From Moniliophthora roreri (taxonomy: Eukaryota; Basidiomycota; Agaricomycetes; Agaricales; Marasmiaceae): a stretch of DNA of 64,000 nucleotides. The stretch is taken from the NCBI GenBank assembly GCA_001466705.2, contig LATX02000250.1:62001-126000 (forward strand). The letters are read 5' to 3'. The notes beneath the pieces were generated by a model that was not told the origin of the DNA, searched no databases, and saw only the letters and a list, made by a program, of their open reading frames with translations. Shown in pieces: positions 1-11,717 of the stretch (positions are counted from its first letter, which is position 1; every line of letters begins with the position of its first letter). The position numbers were made by a program, and so were the translations under genes.

Positions 1-1070
1 TTATCTAGACACTGCCTAGACGTGCCTAGGTATGAGAACGGTAGGTAGATGAAAGCATATCACTGGCATATCTACACCTGGCGGAAACCTTCAACAGATG
101 CAAATGCGAGATATAGACTGACTTCGCACCTCAAAACCAAATTTATTCTCCTACACTGAGGATTATCTCTCCAGGTCGAATCCGGCTCGATCTTCCTGCA
201 TCTCTTGTCTTGCGGGATAGCTCCAGGGAAATTTAGCACACCGATTGAGCTTGCCAAGGAAACTAGATAAACCCAATCAGTTGCGAAGGACAGGTGAGAA
301 CAAGATGAGAGCGGATTCGTCGTGACGGGTGATGACCGTGACGGTGCCTCGTTCGTTGTTTCGCACGACCACGGGGAATTCTTTTCCAACTTTCATCATC
401 GTCGCCGCCATTCTCACAATGCCCGTACCCACCGTCCCCGACAGCTTGCTTCCTGTCAGTGACACAGCGCTATGAATGACGGATTTTCTCTATTTGGAGG
501 CATTTCACAGTGCGCAGTGAGTTGTATGGACTCATGGCACGTTTAACTCGGGATGTCAAAACATAACAAGTGTCAATTCACATCCAATCGGAACGCATGT
601 AGAACGAGTGATCTGCATGTTATCGAGCAGCATTCAAACGTCCGGGGGCGTCGAATGTCCACGGGCGTAGGCCCATCGGCGAAAAGTCAGTACTAGAGAT
701 CTAACAAATACATAATATGACAATAAATGGAGATACTTGGTGCGTTTTCCTGTCGACTATAGCGCTAAAGCTTGCCCAATAACCGGTACCAGTGCAGTTG
801 TCCCGTTTTGTGCCCTCATATCAACGAATCTCCTTGCTTCACCACACGTTCAGTGCTATCAGGATGACACGATCCCGCAAGCAATACCTATGACGAGTTT
901 GGCATCTTCCTTTCATATCTGGGACTCGGAGTGCGGTATACATCATGGTTTGTGGTCTGCATGTATACATACGACACGCTACTGACTTGGAGTAAGTAGC
1001 TTTGGCCTCGACGAGCCGAAAATGAATACCTTCCAACCGGTCCCACATCCAGACATCATGATTCCTTTAA
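1..1070. other. Intergenic, no supported gene
   Basis: Short open frames occur on both strands, but none has a convincing start, splice pattern or recognisable motif. I see nothing I can name here. Confidence 0.5.
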
Positions 1071-1480
1071 TTAATCTCCGTTCATGGCAAAGAGCTCGTA
1101 TACTTTATCTGTTGCTGCCCTCAAGGTTTCCTGATAAGCCTTCCATCCCTCTGGCTCTTTCTCCTCTGGCGTTTTGCATGCCCATGTCTCGGGGTTGTCA
1201 ACCTTGTTATCAAAAAGTTCTACCTGTAGGCCTGGACGGAACACCTGGTCCAAGTATTTACCATCGTCTTCAAATTCGCGTCTCTTGAGCGCGGCGTATT
1301 GCATTTTACGGAGGATTGCCGGTAATGAATACTATCCGATTGTAGTAATAACGATCTTCTTCCTGCAAGAGTTGATAATGTTGCTCGGCGATGTAAATCG
1401 CTATCGGGCCAACTGTCGGAAGACTAAGTCTGAGAGAAGTGTAGGACTGAATAACATGCATGCATACATAGGATAGGGAA
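1071..1480 (-). pseudogene. Partial or degraded gene, unknown family
   Basis: The minus strand reads as plausible protein in two pieces. The upstream piece includes the stretch AIYIAEQHYQLLQEEDRYYY (about 1,400-1,340). The downstream piece runs from about 1,310 to a stop at 1,071, starts KMQYAALKRREFEDDGKYL and ends ELFAMNGD. The two are in different frames, with no good intron between them, so a frameshift or a very short unusual intron is needed. The composition (acidic, rich in Tyr, Lys and Glu) looks like real coding sequence. I do not recognise the family. No full N-terminus is visible. Confidence 0.3.
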
Positions 1481-1860
1481 CCAATTTCGCTTCAAGATCC
1501 CTTTATAGTTTATCTCTGGCCGTTTGCTCCATCTGGTTCTTGTCCGTTGAACAATAGGTCTCCGTTGTTGAACTACAAAAGTTCTATGATGGGCGGCGGA
1601 GAGCATTCGCCTAGCGAGGGACCTTAACATGGGAATGGGAATATGTGGGTTCGCTCTTTGAAGCCGAGCGTACACGTCACCGCTTCAAGCAAGAAGAGAC
1701 TGTAAATCAGCCTGAATACCGTGCATGCATGGAGTCAATTACCAAGAGATAGATAGCTTCGAAGACAGAATCCTAGTACAGAACAAGTAGGGGTATGCAG
1801 TATCAAAAGGATATCTAGCATGTTGTTATATATACAAGGCTTCAGGGAATGGCCCGACCG

Positions 1861-2090
1861 GAGAACGGGGTCACTTTAGTCATTCTCAAAGGCGAGAAAT
1901 GCACCTTGCATCACAATTCATGCTCTATCCCAACATTACGTTCTTGTCCTCGCCCATTGATACCCATAACTTGACTGAGAAATGGGATCACTTTAGTTGA
2001 TCTCAAAGGTAAGAAACGCACCTTGCATCATAATTCACGCTCTATCCCAGTATTACGTTCTTGACCTCGCCTATTGATACCCATAACAGC
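1861..2090. repeat. Two-copy tandem repeat of about 116 bp
   Basis: Positions 1,861-1,976 and 1,977-2,090 carry the same sequence with about 85 percent identity by eye. Both contain the blocks CACCTTGCATCA, TATTACGTTCTTG or ATTACGTTCTTG, and TTGATACCCATAAC. The copies have diverged mainly by transitions (C/T and G/A). No coding function is apparent. The repeat lies directly downstream of the degraded minus-strand frame ending at 2,103. Confidence 0.85.
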
Positions 2091-2102
2091 GTTTGAGGTA
2101 TC

Positions 2103-2537
2103 TCAAGGTGAGCATATTGAATCGTATTTAGTAAATTGTACGAATTGTTGAACAATGGGGGCTTGTCTAGCTCCTGTTGTATCTCCTGCCAGTATCACGG
2201 TCTCGTGGACCTTTTCCTTGTCAGGTCGTGGAATGTCTGTTTCGTAGTGAATTTTCAGATATTGCAGTAGTGTTTCCCAGTCATTTTCGAAAGGTTTGAT
2301 TAGCCTAGCATAGTGCTCCGCAGTTTGTCAATAATCATCGAAATCGATGTCTCGGGGATCCACTGCTTTCGTTAGTAGGAAGCGAACGGAATCCGAGAGG
2401 AAGTTTTCCAGTTCTTGTTCTTGTTCTCTGGCTTTCGAGATTTTGTAACGATAATGGAGGCAGATGGCGGCAGGGATGAGCCCTAAAAGTGGCCGATACA
2501 TCAGAACAAGAGGATTGATGAAGTCGGATTCGACGTA
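2103..2537 (-). pseudogene. Open frame broken by one TGA, unknown family
   Basis: A minus-strand frame gives a membrane-like start (LVLMYRPLLGLIPAAICLHY) and then a charged helix (SKAREQEQELENFL). It continues to ...DIDFDDY, where a TGA lies at 2,330-2,328. Reading simply continues in the same frame as QTAEHYARLIKPFENDWETL for 75 codons to a stop at 2,103. The continuity suggests one ancestral exon with a Trp-to-stop change, or a leaky stop. No in-frame ATG lies near the upstream end, so an upstream exon is missing or lost. Family not recognised. Confidence 0.35.
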
Positions 2538-2569
2538 CACAAGGCATCACCCAAGGCATTCGAGTCATT

Positions 2570-3386
2570 TTTATCCTTTTCTTCTTTAGAAGACCCCTGT
2601 CCTTTTATTCCATCGCTCGTTGTGGAGTTATTCCCGGCATCACGATGCAACCATGCACTGGCAGCAGGCTTAGGCCTAGCTGATTGTCGAAGAGAGGAGT
2701 AAGATACGAGGTTCCAGGTTGAGGTATAGTCGTGAATCCCTGTCTAAATGCTGAGCGGAAGCATGGCGCGAGAGAAGGAATCATTTTTGACCTTATAGGT
2801 CATTCACGATGGAGATTGAATTTTGTAGGCTCTGGAAGAAAGGCAAGCGACGCGTCTTCGGACCGGCGGTCAACAAGGCGGCGGCAGGCACTCTCACGCA
2901 CTCTCACTCGTGACTCATCATTCACCTCGATTTTGACCACCGTCAAGGAGGAATGCGCGGATTCATGCTCAAGTCTTCTACTTCAGAACGAACTATGCCG
3001 ACTAGGAAAAAGGTCAAAACAGGAGAAAAACGACTCTGGAAAACTAGAAAACAGCACCTTATACTGTATCATCGAAGGCCGACTTGGGGAGGCCGAATTT
3101 ACGAGAAATTTTTCCTGGCTGTGGAAAGTTTATGGTGTTTCACTCTCCCTACCCGACGCTTAGCATATAGCATAGAGCTAAAACAGGCACCCACAGGTGC
3201 TCTCACTGCCATGATTGGACCTTGACTCGACTGTACAATGAAGTTCTCCGACCGCCCTTTCGTTTGACCATGTCCTTTTGTGCTGCTCATTGTCATTATC
3301 ATGGCACTGCCCTATTCGTCAGTGGTTAAAAGATAGATCTGTAGCTCAGGCTAGAATCGCGACACGAACCCACCTAATCCATTACT
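2570..3386. other. Upstream region of the first HeLo-like gene
   Basis: Overlapping short frames are present but none is convincing. The 3' part is presumably the promoter of the gene starting at 3,387. Confidence 0.4.
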
Positions 3387-4883
3387 ATGGCACTCAACCC
3401 ACCTTCCTCTTCTTTTTCCCCGGAGCCCACCAGAAGCAGAAGCAGACGGTTTCTAACTACTGCGGGAGATGTCTCGGTGACCGTGTTGCAAACTTTGCGA
3501 GAGATATCTGCCTTTGCACCGGTACCCCTACTCGGACCTGCTGCCGATACCGCCATCAATATTATCCAAATTATTCAGGTCAGTACGATTTTATGTTGGT
3601 TTCGTACGTCGATTTGAGTTGTTTCATGTCCAGAGCTGCGAGCAGAACAAGGACAAGCTGCTTGAACTCGCAAAGGATGTCTACGTTCTACTTCTGGCTA
3701 TCCATGAGGTCTGCGAGGTCGCGATAGGACACGCTGTTCAGACCATTGACACTACATTGGTACAACGGCTCGATATGGATGCTCTTTCTCCCGAGATGCA
3801 GGACATGTTGAGGACATTGAGCAGGTATACTCGAGTCTTTTCATCAGCTTCGTCGCTTTCTGACTCATTGGTTTCTCAGAACTCTAGATGCAGTACGGAT
3901 CTTCATTGAGGAGTACCAGAAGAACAGCACGTTTTTTGGCCGACTTGTCCATTACAAGTCAATAGCTGATGGTATCGACCATCATAAGGCTGAGATAGAG
4001 AAGATCATGAGACTGGTGCAGGTACGTCGTCCATTGAAGCTCCCAGTCGCAAGTGCTACGATAACGTTGATGTGTCCATTCATAGTTCCGGTCCAACCTG
4101 ATCATGCACCGCAAGGTAGATGAACTGAAAATGGCTTTTGAGAGACCTTCACAAAGTACACCATCGGGGACGTTGACACCCGAACCTCACCTGCAAACAC
4201 CTGAATCGTCCGAAAGCCTGCCAGCACCTGAATCCGACTCCGTATCGGAAACGACGCTTGGAAGTAATCCTAGGGCGAGGGCGGACGTACGAGGCAACAC
4301 TCTGTTCGACAGCATTTACGGTCTCCAAGACGTTGGCAACTCACAGCCCGACCAGGACGAGGGTTATCACCGAACACCTCCCAGTCGTCATTCCTCGCGG
4401 TCAGAGAGACCTCGACCACATCCAACGATAAGTGAAGACCATCTTCATCCTCACCGAACTTATGGCCGCCCCGCATTCGACCAAACAAGGAGCAGTTCCA
4501 ATACCGCAGACCCTTACACAAACAGCGGACATTCTCAGAGTCGCAGTTGGAGTAGATCACCATTCTACGACTGTCAGCCCCACGAGGACGAAGCGTATCC
4601 GAACAGAGACTTCGCTCGATTTACCCCAGAATCTCGCTCATACCCATCTCCTGCGAGCGAGGGGTCTCGTCACGCTTACAATGATCACGACCACGGAATA
4701 CACGTACCTCATTCACCCTGGGGAGCTTCTCCATTTCCTCCATTTTTGCCTTACCCAGTCAATAATATCGGAGGCAACCAGATCAACCATACAAACTATG
4801 GCGGCAACAATACGTCCGTAAATTGCGGGAACAGGTATATCACAACGAACTACAATAAGAGTTCAAGGTCTAACAACCCCTGA
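3387..4883 (+). CDS. HeLo/MLKL-N-terminal-like protein with N-rich C-terminal motif (copy 1)
   Basis: Four exons (3,387-3,578; 3,634-3,824; 3,880-4,021; 4,086-4,883) give 440 residues. Residues about 20-185 look like the helical bundle of fungal HeLo and animal MLKL N-terminal domains. They include LQTLREISAFAPVPLLGP (helix 1), a helix around NKDKLLELAKDVYVLLLAI, and a last helix pair TLDAVRIFIEEYQKNSTFFG ... IEKIMRLVQ. Such domains insert in membranes and cause cell death in the studied relatives; that role here is inference. Residues about 190-400 are Ser/Pro/His-rich and disordered. The last 40 residues are Asn/Gly-rich (GGNQINHTNYGGNNTSVNCG), like an amyloid signalling tail. Introns are in phases 0, 2 and 0, exactly as in the five related genes of this window. 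No nucleotide-binding or kinase domain is present. Confidence 0.75.
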
Positions 4884-5072
4884 GCATAACGCCTGCCGGC
4901 ACAGGAACCATTGTTAGTGTAGATAAAGTTTCAATCTTTAGATACAACCAGCATAACCGTAGAGTTAATGATACATAATATATGCAGCTTTGTATTCCTA
5001 TAGGTGCCACCCAAAGATACTCGCAAAGTAATTCATAATACCAGATGTACTTCCAGTCATTGCACCGATATA

Positions 5073-7152
5073 CTAGACAACCTCGTTAGCATCGCGCAAA
5101 CCTGGAAAATAACAAAGGCCCACCCCATCAGGTCGCACAACTACCACCTTCTGTTCCTTCGCCTTCACTTCATAATGTTCAAACGCATAGCCATCTGCAT
5201 CGATAACTGCATCGTCTCCAATCAGGCCTGGTTCCGTTCCTTGGGGGTAAACCAACACGCGCTTCACAACATTTGAAGGAAGCTGAGATGTCAGGTTGAC
5301 ATTTGGATGACTGTGGCAGAGGGACGAGAATACAATGACAGTATGGGACACGCAGTCGAATAGGTCATACAGACTCTTTTTCTGTCCAGTACTTGCGACG
5401 ATCAACCCAGGCGTTTCGGGTGCTCTATCGCCCGCCTGAAGTTGTGCTTCGGGATCGTCGTGGTCAAGAGTGATAAGACCCCCTCGATAGCTGATACCGA
5501 ACTGCCGAGTGTCCCAGTCTCGCGACTGCGGACGTTTGTGAGTATGAGGTAACTTGGAAATGGTTCTCTTCGTTTTCGTCTTGCCTAGGGATTCAGCAAT
5601 GACGTGTACCCGCTCGGAGGTATAGGAGTTGAGAAGGGGTTTGGGGGGCGCAAGCCCTTTGTGTACGAGGGATAGTTTCCATGCCAGGTTGAACTAGGGG
5701 TGTTGATGTGAGTCAGGCAACGAAACGATGGCAGAGATGGGAGAGAGAACGTACGGAATCCTGAATGCTCGTGTTTATACCAAGTCCACCAGTCGGACTA
5801 TGAACATGGGCAGCATCTAAGAGAGATACTCTCATTAGCTGGCAAGAAGACAAAAGATGTACCTGGACTCACCGCCAACAAGAAACACTCTTTCACGTAT
5901 TAGTTCATGCACCATACGAGTATTTGCTCTATCATACTGAGCCGCCTTTCTTCGTCGTAAGCAAGCAACAGACATACCTCCAAATCCCAACTGAGATCAC
6001 CTTTCCAAATTCAATTCTCCTGTTTCCGATGATATCATACATTGTGTTCACCAGCTCGTTCCTGTTCTTCGTGGCCATGTTGGCAACATTAATGTCATGG
6101 CCGCCACAAGTGAACTGGAAGTAGGGTTTGCCGTTCTTCGTGTAAGGGCGGAGGAGTAGTCTGCATTGTAGTGCTGAATGAGTGGCAAGGCATCGCGCCT
6201 AATCGAGGAGTGAGGCTTACGTGCGCTGGATACAATTTCCCCAGACCTTCCATCGCTAGAACATTGTTAGCAGAGAATACAACTAGTGAAAGGGTCAGCT
6301 CACAGTTGTGTGGTGCGCAATCTTTGCTTCGACATCTCCAACGACATAATCATTTTCCAAGGCACCGTAACCCTCCAGCTCTAGCCCAAGCTGTTTACGA
6401 ACAGTACTGTTGACACCATCAGCCCCAACTAGCCAATCGAACTGTGCTGTTTCCTTGGTGTTGTTGAGGGTGTTGACTAGACGAGCGACCACGGAATTGG
6501 GGGCGTGCTCAAACGAAATGAGCTCTGTCCCAAATTCGACAGAGACGCCATATTCTCGCTCCAGAACTTGTCGAAGGATGGCTTCGTGGTCGTCTTGGCA
6601 AATCGTCAGGCCGTTTATCTAGAAAAAAAAAGTCGTCAGAGTTGCGGGATCTTTGGATAAATCGCAAATGTGCTCACACGGTGATATGCCGGATGCGGAA
6701 TTAATTCCTCGTATATCGCAAAGGAGTTGATTGGACCAAAGCCCTCGGGTGAAGTGTAAACCTGGATCGTTATTGAACCGGCTCCCGCTCGTGCTTCGAT
6801 TTCGCGAAGGATGCCTAGGAATTTGTAGAGTTCTAGTGTGCGAGGCTTACAAAAAGGGGTCGGAGTCAGTTTATGATCTAATAAGTGGGAAAGGAAATGG
6901 ACAAAAAGACCTGCAGACGAGATGCACGGCTGCCAACTGGACTTGTCTCGTTTTTATCGATAATCCGGATGGGTATGCCATTGCGACGAAGCAAGAGTGC
7001 CAGTACGAGTCCTTTGGATGAATAATGAGACTGGTGGTGAAGGCTAGAATGAGAAACAGTTTACCAGCTGGCCCCGCTCCAACCTGGTGCCGAGTCAGTA
7101 TGGGAGTACCAGGGTATCCGATTGAACGTACAATTAAGATGGGTGCGATCAT
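5073..7152 (-). CDS. FAD-dependent aromatic-ring monooxygenase (phenol hydroxylase / PHBH superfamily)
   Basis: Ten exons (7152-7132, 7083-7065, 7011-6911, 6845-6678, 6618-6304, 6255-6221, 6160-5978, 5928-5873, 5816-5755, 5693-5073) give an intact frame of 526 residues. All class signatures are present: the N-terminal dinucleotide motif VGAGPAG, the DG motif DWLVGADGVNSTVRKQLG, the second FAD motif VGDAAHVHSPTGGLG, and a C-terminal thioredoxin-like domain beginning AGDRAPE. Relatives hydroxylate phenolic or polyketide substrates with NAD(P)H and O2; the substrate cannot be read here. The first exons are tiny (21 and 19 nt). There is no signal peptide, so it is probably cytosolic. No obvious partner gene lies next to it. 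Confidence 0.9.
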
Positions 7153-10100
7153 GTACAGCGCGGATCAAGAGCTATTGGCAGTCGAGCAATTTATGTATAT
7201 CACGGCTAGTGCGAGCAAGAATGCGAGAGTACGACACCGGGAAGCATGATGACACGCGATCGGGTGTTATTGTCACTTCTTGATGATTTAGTAGAGCCCA
7301 TAATATAAAGGTAGCGCACGCGACAAGACTGAATGGTGTTTCTCCTTTCTTAAGAATCATTAGATTAGTTTTCGAAAACGTGGCTGACGAAACCAGACTC
7401 GGATTCGGACTCGGACTCGCCCTTAATATCCAATCCAATGTAACTGCGTCTTTAGAAAGCCCGAATTCTCCATCCATCCATTCAGTACACGGAGCCGATT
7501 TTGCACCATGAAATTCCGACTCGGAATGATAGTGCCTTCAACACATCCCGAGCCCGAAAGCCTGGTTCCTAAAGACGCAATACCAGCTGGCATTTTGATA
7601 CGCCCAAAATTTGAGATTAGGCGCACCTATCAGCCGCAGCAGCTGTAATTCCCATCCAGAACTTCATGCTGAGCTGAGTCAAATAGTTCCGGACACCGGA
7701 GTTTCTCCTTGTTCTTTTCTTCGTATGACTGAGCCTGCCTAATCCCGCAAGAATCTACTCGAATTCTCTAGAGCAAAAAGACGGGCCTTCAGGGTCATAC
7801 TTGAAAGGATGCTGGGGACTAATTGAAAAGCGCTAGCCGAGGTGGTGGTGCAGGTCCGAGCGCGCGTCACAGCCACTCCGACTCGCCATAATCGCTTTCG
7901 AGCCTCGCGACCGGTACGTTCTCCGATCTAGCCGCGGGTGGGAAATTTTGTAATTATTTGGGGTTTGTTTGGTGGGGAAAGGGGCAAGTTGAAGATCGGA
8001 GAACGGCTGCGGGTCGGCTTTTTCCTTGAAAGAATTTGCCCTCGTCACCACGTACCATTACAATATCCTTCACTCGGATTGTGGTAAATTATGTCAATAT
8101 CAATGTGTTTGAGCTATGTTATCAAAATAAACAAGGATAATTGACCAACAAGAATGAACGAGGTGGAATCTTCAGTTTTGCAGTCGAAGGTGAGTGTTCG
8201 GTGCTCTAAGGGCATAGTAACAAAGGAGTCGTACCAATGCCGTGTAGGGATCAGTGTATATTGCAACACATTAGTGGCGACCAGTCAATTCAAAAGGAGT
8301 CACACCAAGGCTATCCGATGGTTATCCACCACCCAATAGTGCCTGATATTGGCATTAGTATGCGCAGTGGCAGCCAAGTGCAGAAAAGATTCCTTTCAAC
8401 TCTAGGGTAAGAGGAGTAAGCTGCTAGTAGCTGATGTGTTGGTATTGAGAGTAAGAACCTGTTGGGACCAGATGCGGAGCTTTCCATATGTTGTGCATTT
8501 AGCGAGTAATTTCTAGTCTGCGCCATTCCAGAGGAGTAATACAGTTCTGACAATGAGCAGGAGTCGTCGTTATAACCGTATTCAAGGGAAGAGGGTCAGG
8601 AGTACGGAGCATTGCAGTTGTGGAGGTTACGGAGATGGCTGATTCTTTCCAAGTCCTGAGTCACACAAGGCGTTACCCCCGATGTCACGCCTGCAACCGC
8701 TTCGAAAGCGAAGCCACGTGGTGAAGCGTCAGGGCCCCGGATGGGCTGTTTGTGCCGAACCAATTTTCGCCCTTTTTCGCCTCGAATCCACCTCTTTATG
8801 CTGAACCAGGTGCCGGCCTCGTCAGAATTTGGCGGATTCTGCTCCAAAAGCATCTAAGTTTGAACCCACTTCAGCAGTCAGAAGCGGTTAAAATCTACCA
8901 TCCGGCTGCAACCACCCTAACCTCGGTTCAGGTCCTACCGATTTGTACACCTGAAATGCCGCATGGCAAGTTGATAGGCGAGACGGCAAGACCTGCCGAG
9001 CTCATCACTATTTCACTTTATCACGTAGTATTGACATTTCATTATCTCTGTGCTCAAAAGCATCAAGTATCAGCGGTAAATAGATCTGAATCAAAACTAT
9101 GCAAGAATGAGAATGCGCTACACGGTATTCACGGCAAGCCCTGCTGTCTCGCCCATCAACTTGCCATATGTGGTCAAATCTGGAACCTCTTATTCCAGGT
9201 TCTGGGTTCCAAAGTTCGGGACGGCCTCCCCGCAGGCGCTTCAGAAAACCTAGCACGTAATGATTTTGGTCCGCTTTTTTTAGGAATTTTTGGCCAAAAA
9301 GTGGGATGCCGCAAGTTAGGCCCGAGCCCAAAAAGCTGCCAGCATATTGGACTTTCTGTCATCCCTCCTTTACCCAAATGTGAATATATTCAATAAAACT
9401 TACAGCCAGGGTGTATTGCAAGTGGAATGGCCCAAAACGAGCGTGACCGTGAGTGGGAAAAGTGGGGCGCTTGACTGCCGGAAGACACCGGCAAATGCCT
9501 AAAAGCGGTAAAAAGCCGGCAAGCACCTGGCAGGTTTGCTGATGGGCCCGCCGGTGCGTCCAGCGCTTAGCCAGCATTGTTGCTCTTCCGACACCCGTGT
9601 ATGTCATAAAGCACCGCATAGAACGACTTTTAGACCATTCAAATGTTGTATCATCCTCAATGACCTATTTCGAAAGGTCTGTGAGGGAATTTCACGATTA
9701 CCGACATTCCTGTCGCTATTTACAAGGACTGCTGCAACTCTTGCAGGAGGTTCGAGGACTTTGAACACTTCTCAAAGTATCTACTACGTTCCATTAAGAG
9801 TTTCTGTGGCTACAGGACTAAGACGACGCCGCGTCTAGAAGGCCGGCCTGAACTCTCCGCGCAACCCATAGAGACGGGGGGTTTATCCGAACAGCAACCG
9901 AACAGGCCATTATACCGAAACTCAGGTCGATCACTAGGTCGATCATTTATAGGCGAGGGTTCCTTCTCGAGCCTATCCATTCAGGCTCATCCCATAGCAT
10001 CTTCGCTCTCGCTCTCGGATGATCAGTAATCGACGGACAGAACTTTCTCTGAATCGCGGATGGTGATGGTTCACCCAATCGCAAATCGATATTGCGATGC

Positions 10101-10160
10101 TGTTCGAATTACTTACCTTTGCATCCGGTTGCCTTTTTTCCGAACTATCGCAAGATATAT
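7153..10160. other. Gene-poor region, probable old repeat sequence
   Basis: Three kilobases without a supported gene. The longest frame (8,752-9,396, plus) has no recognisable motif. GC-rich patches with repeated ACTCGGA-like hexamers (about 7,395-7,420) and GCCGGCAAGCACC-like stretches (about 9,480-9,560) look like decayed transposon sequence. I find no transposase or reverse transcriptase motif, so no element type is assigned. Confidence 0.4.
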
Positions 10161-10169
10161 AGTCTGACT

Positions 10170-10740
10170 CAGCCCTTGGAAAGAGTGAAAGAGGAAAAAA
10201 AAGAAAAGGTGGAGAAGTATCACGAGATTCTGGATGCGGCCTTTAGTGCGTTGACTAAGACTTTCTCCCACAAAAACTGATTCTCCAGCGCTCGTCCTAG
10301 TGACCATTTCACTTTTTGTTATCGTTGCAAAAGTATTGAAAGTACAGAACACAGACAGCCTGAAGCAACTCCTCCTTTTCATCACTCGTGAAATTGGTCG
10401 ATTTCAAGGGTTTTCATGGTGTGATCATCAGACTGCAGAACGTTATGCTGAACCTGTCAAGCCGATTAAAGGACATCGGGAGATACACCTCCGATACTCG
10501 GAAAAGCGCCTATCCTTGGGCTGTGAAACTGACGGTGGATACGACCCACCGGGTCTTGGAGAAGGCATTACTTACCCACGAGAGGCGCTCTGAAATCTGG
10601 GGTCGATTTGGGGCGCTATTATGAAGGCTCGTACACAGAGCAAGTCTTCAGTTCTTGGAAAAGGGTCTGTGGATACCTTCTTCTCTCGAGGTCAAGGTTG
10701 ATGATCTCGGAGTCAATAGGTCGTCACAAAAGTCATCAAT
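10170..10740 (+). pseudogene. Frameshifted gene remnant with coiled-coil and membrane segment
   Basis: One continuous protein-like text runs through three frames. It has a charged coil (KEEKKEKVEKYHEILDAAF), a hydrophobic segment (ALVLVTISLFVIVAK), then KQLLLFITREIGRFQGF. A further frame gives HGVIIRLQNVMLNLSSRLKD and KLTVDTTHRVLEKALLTHER, and a last one YEGSYTEQVFSSWKRVCGYL. Frame changes fall near 10,279, 10,415 and 10,620, and no introns fit there. This is a recognisable but dead gene. The family is not known to me; a link to fungal STAND or cell-death proteins is only a guess. Confidence 0.5.
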
Positions 10741-11717
10741 GTACTTCCTTTTTCTGAATGTGCGGGATCAAATCTAGTAACTTGTTTCCCCGCTTTCGCC
10801 GTTTTGAAAGACGCATTAATGCTGAGGTGCCACCGGTGGGTCATGCTTGCGTGCTAATATTTGTGGTTCTCTCATTTGTATTGGATGTCGTACTACAGAC
10901 GGTAACGTGTTCAAGTTCCGTTTTTCAGGCGTTACCTGGATACTCTGCGAATACTCATCCGTTTTAAGATTTTACAAAATCAACCAAGGTGTCCCTACCT
11001 CTCTTCTCTATACATGTTCGTACGTCAAGTATTGTATAGAAACGGGACCCGCTTGCAGGGAGGTGGTTGAAATCATTGCTACATATGATAAAAAAACTCC
11101 GGATTCCACGTTGTGGTGTTGATTTTAATTCTGTGAATGAGGATTGGTCGTATATTCGATCTCGCGCCTACTCGTACTAGAACACAGTTATGTGTCTTTT
11201 TTTAGATTCTGCAAACTGATCATTTTACACCTCTGCTCATGTATTGACTGCTGCGAGCTTCCCATATGTAAAAGCATCATTCAAGCTGTCTGTCGGGCGC
11301 TTACTGTCAGTCTGAGCGCTACCGTCGAATTTCACAGGACATGCGCGTGACCATTAACAAATCACCCTGAGTCTGAAAACCTTAGGCTTCACATTCGACT
11401 CCCCTTCCTCCTTATTCCGTGGGATCAAAGTTCCCATGTACACCATAGCCAAAAGTCTAAATGGAACGAGGAAGAAAGGATAGAAGGACGGAGTAACATG
11501 CTTTTGGAGTTAACCACGGATGACGTGACGTGAGTAACACTGCCCGCAGGACTCATCAGCGCAGGACTTACACCTATATCCAGAACCTGTGTTCCTTTGA
11601 ACAGCAATTTCATTCAGATAGCTTTTTGGATTGCATACTTATATCCTAACAGCCCATCGATATCCAGTGTTCAGTCCACTACCCTGTCCGAAACATTTTC
11701 CTCCTAAAAGCATCACT
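10741..11717. other. Intergenic, no supported gene
   Basis: Only short frames of uneven composition are seen. The last 100-200 bases presumably contain the promoter of the HeLo-like gene starting at 11,718. Confidence 0.4.

Noticed and set aside
3278..3727. 149-residue plus-strand open frame
   Set aside because: It overlaps the first two exons of the 3.4 kb HeLo-like gene in another frame and shows no family signature.
8752..9396. 214-residue plus-strand open frame
   Set aside because: No motif, odd composition, in a repeat-like gene-poor region; an equally long frame lies opposite it. Treated as chance.
7153..11717. Retrotransposon or DNA transposon
   Set aside because: The sequence looks repeat-derived, but no reverse transcriptase, integrase, transposase, clear terminal repeats or target-site duplications were seen.
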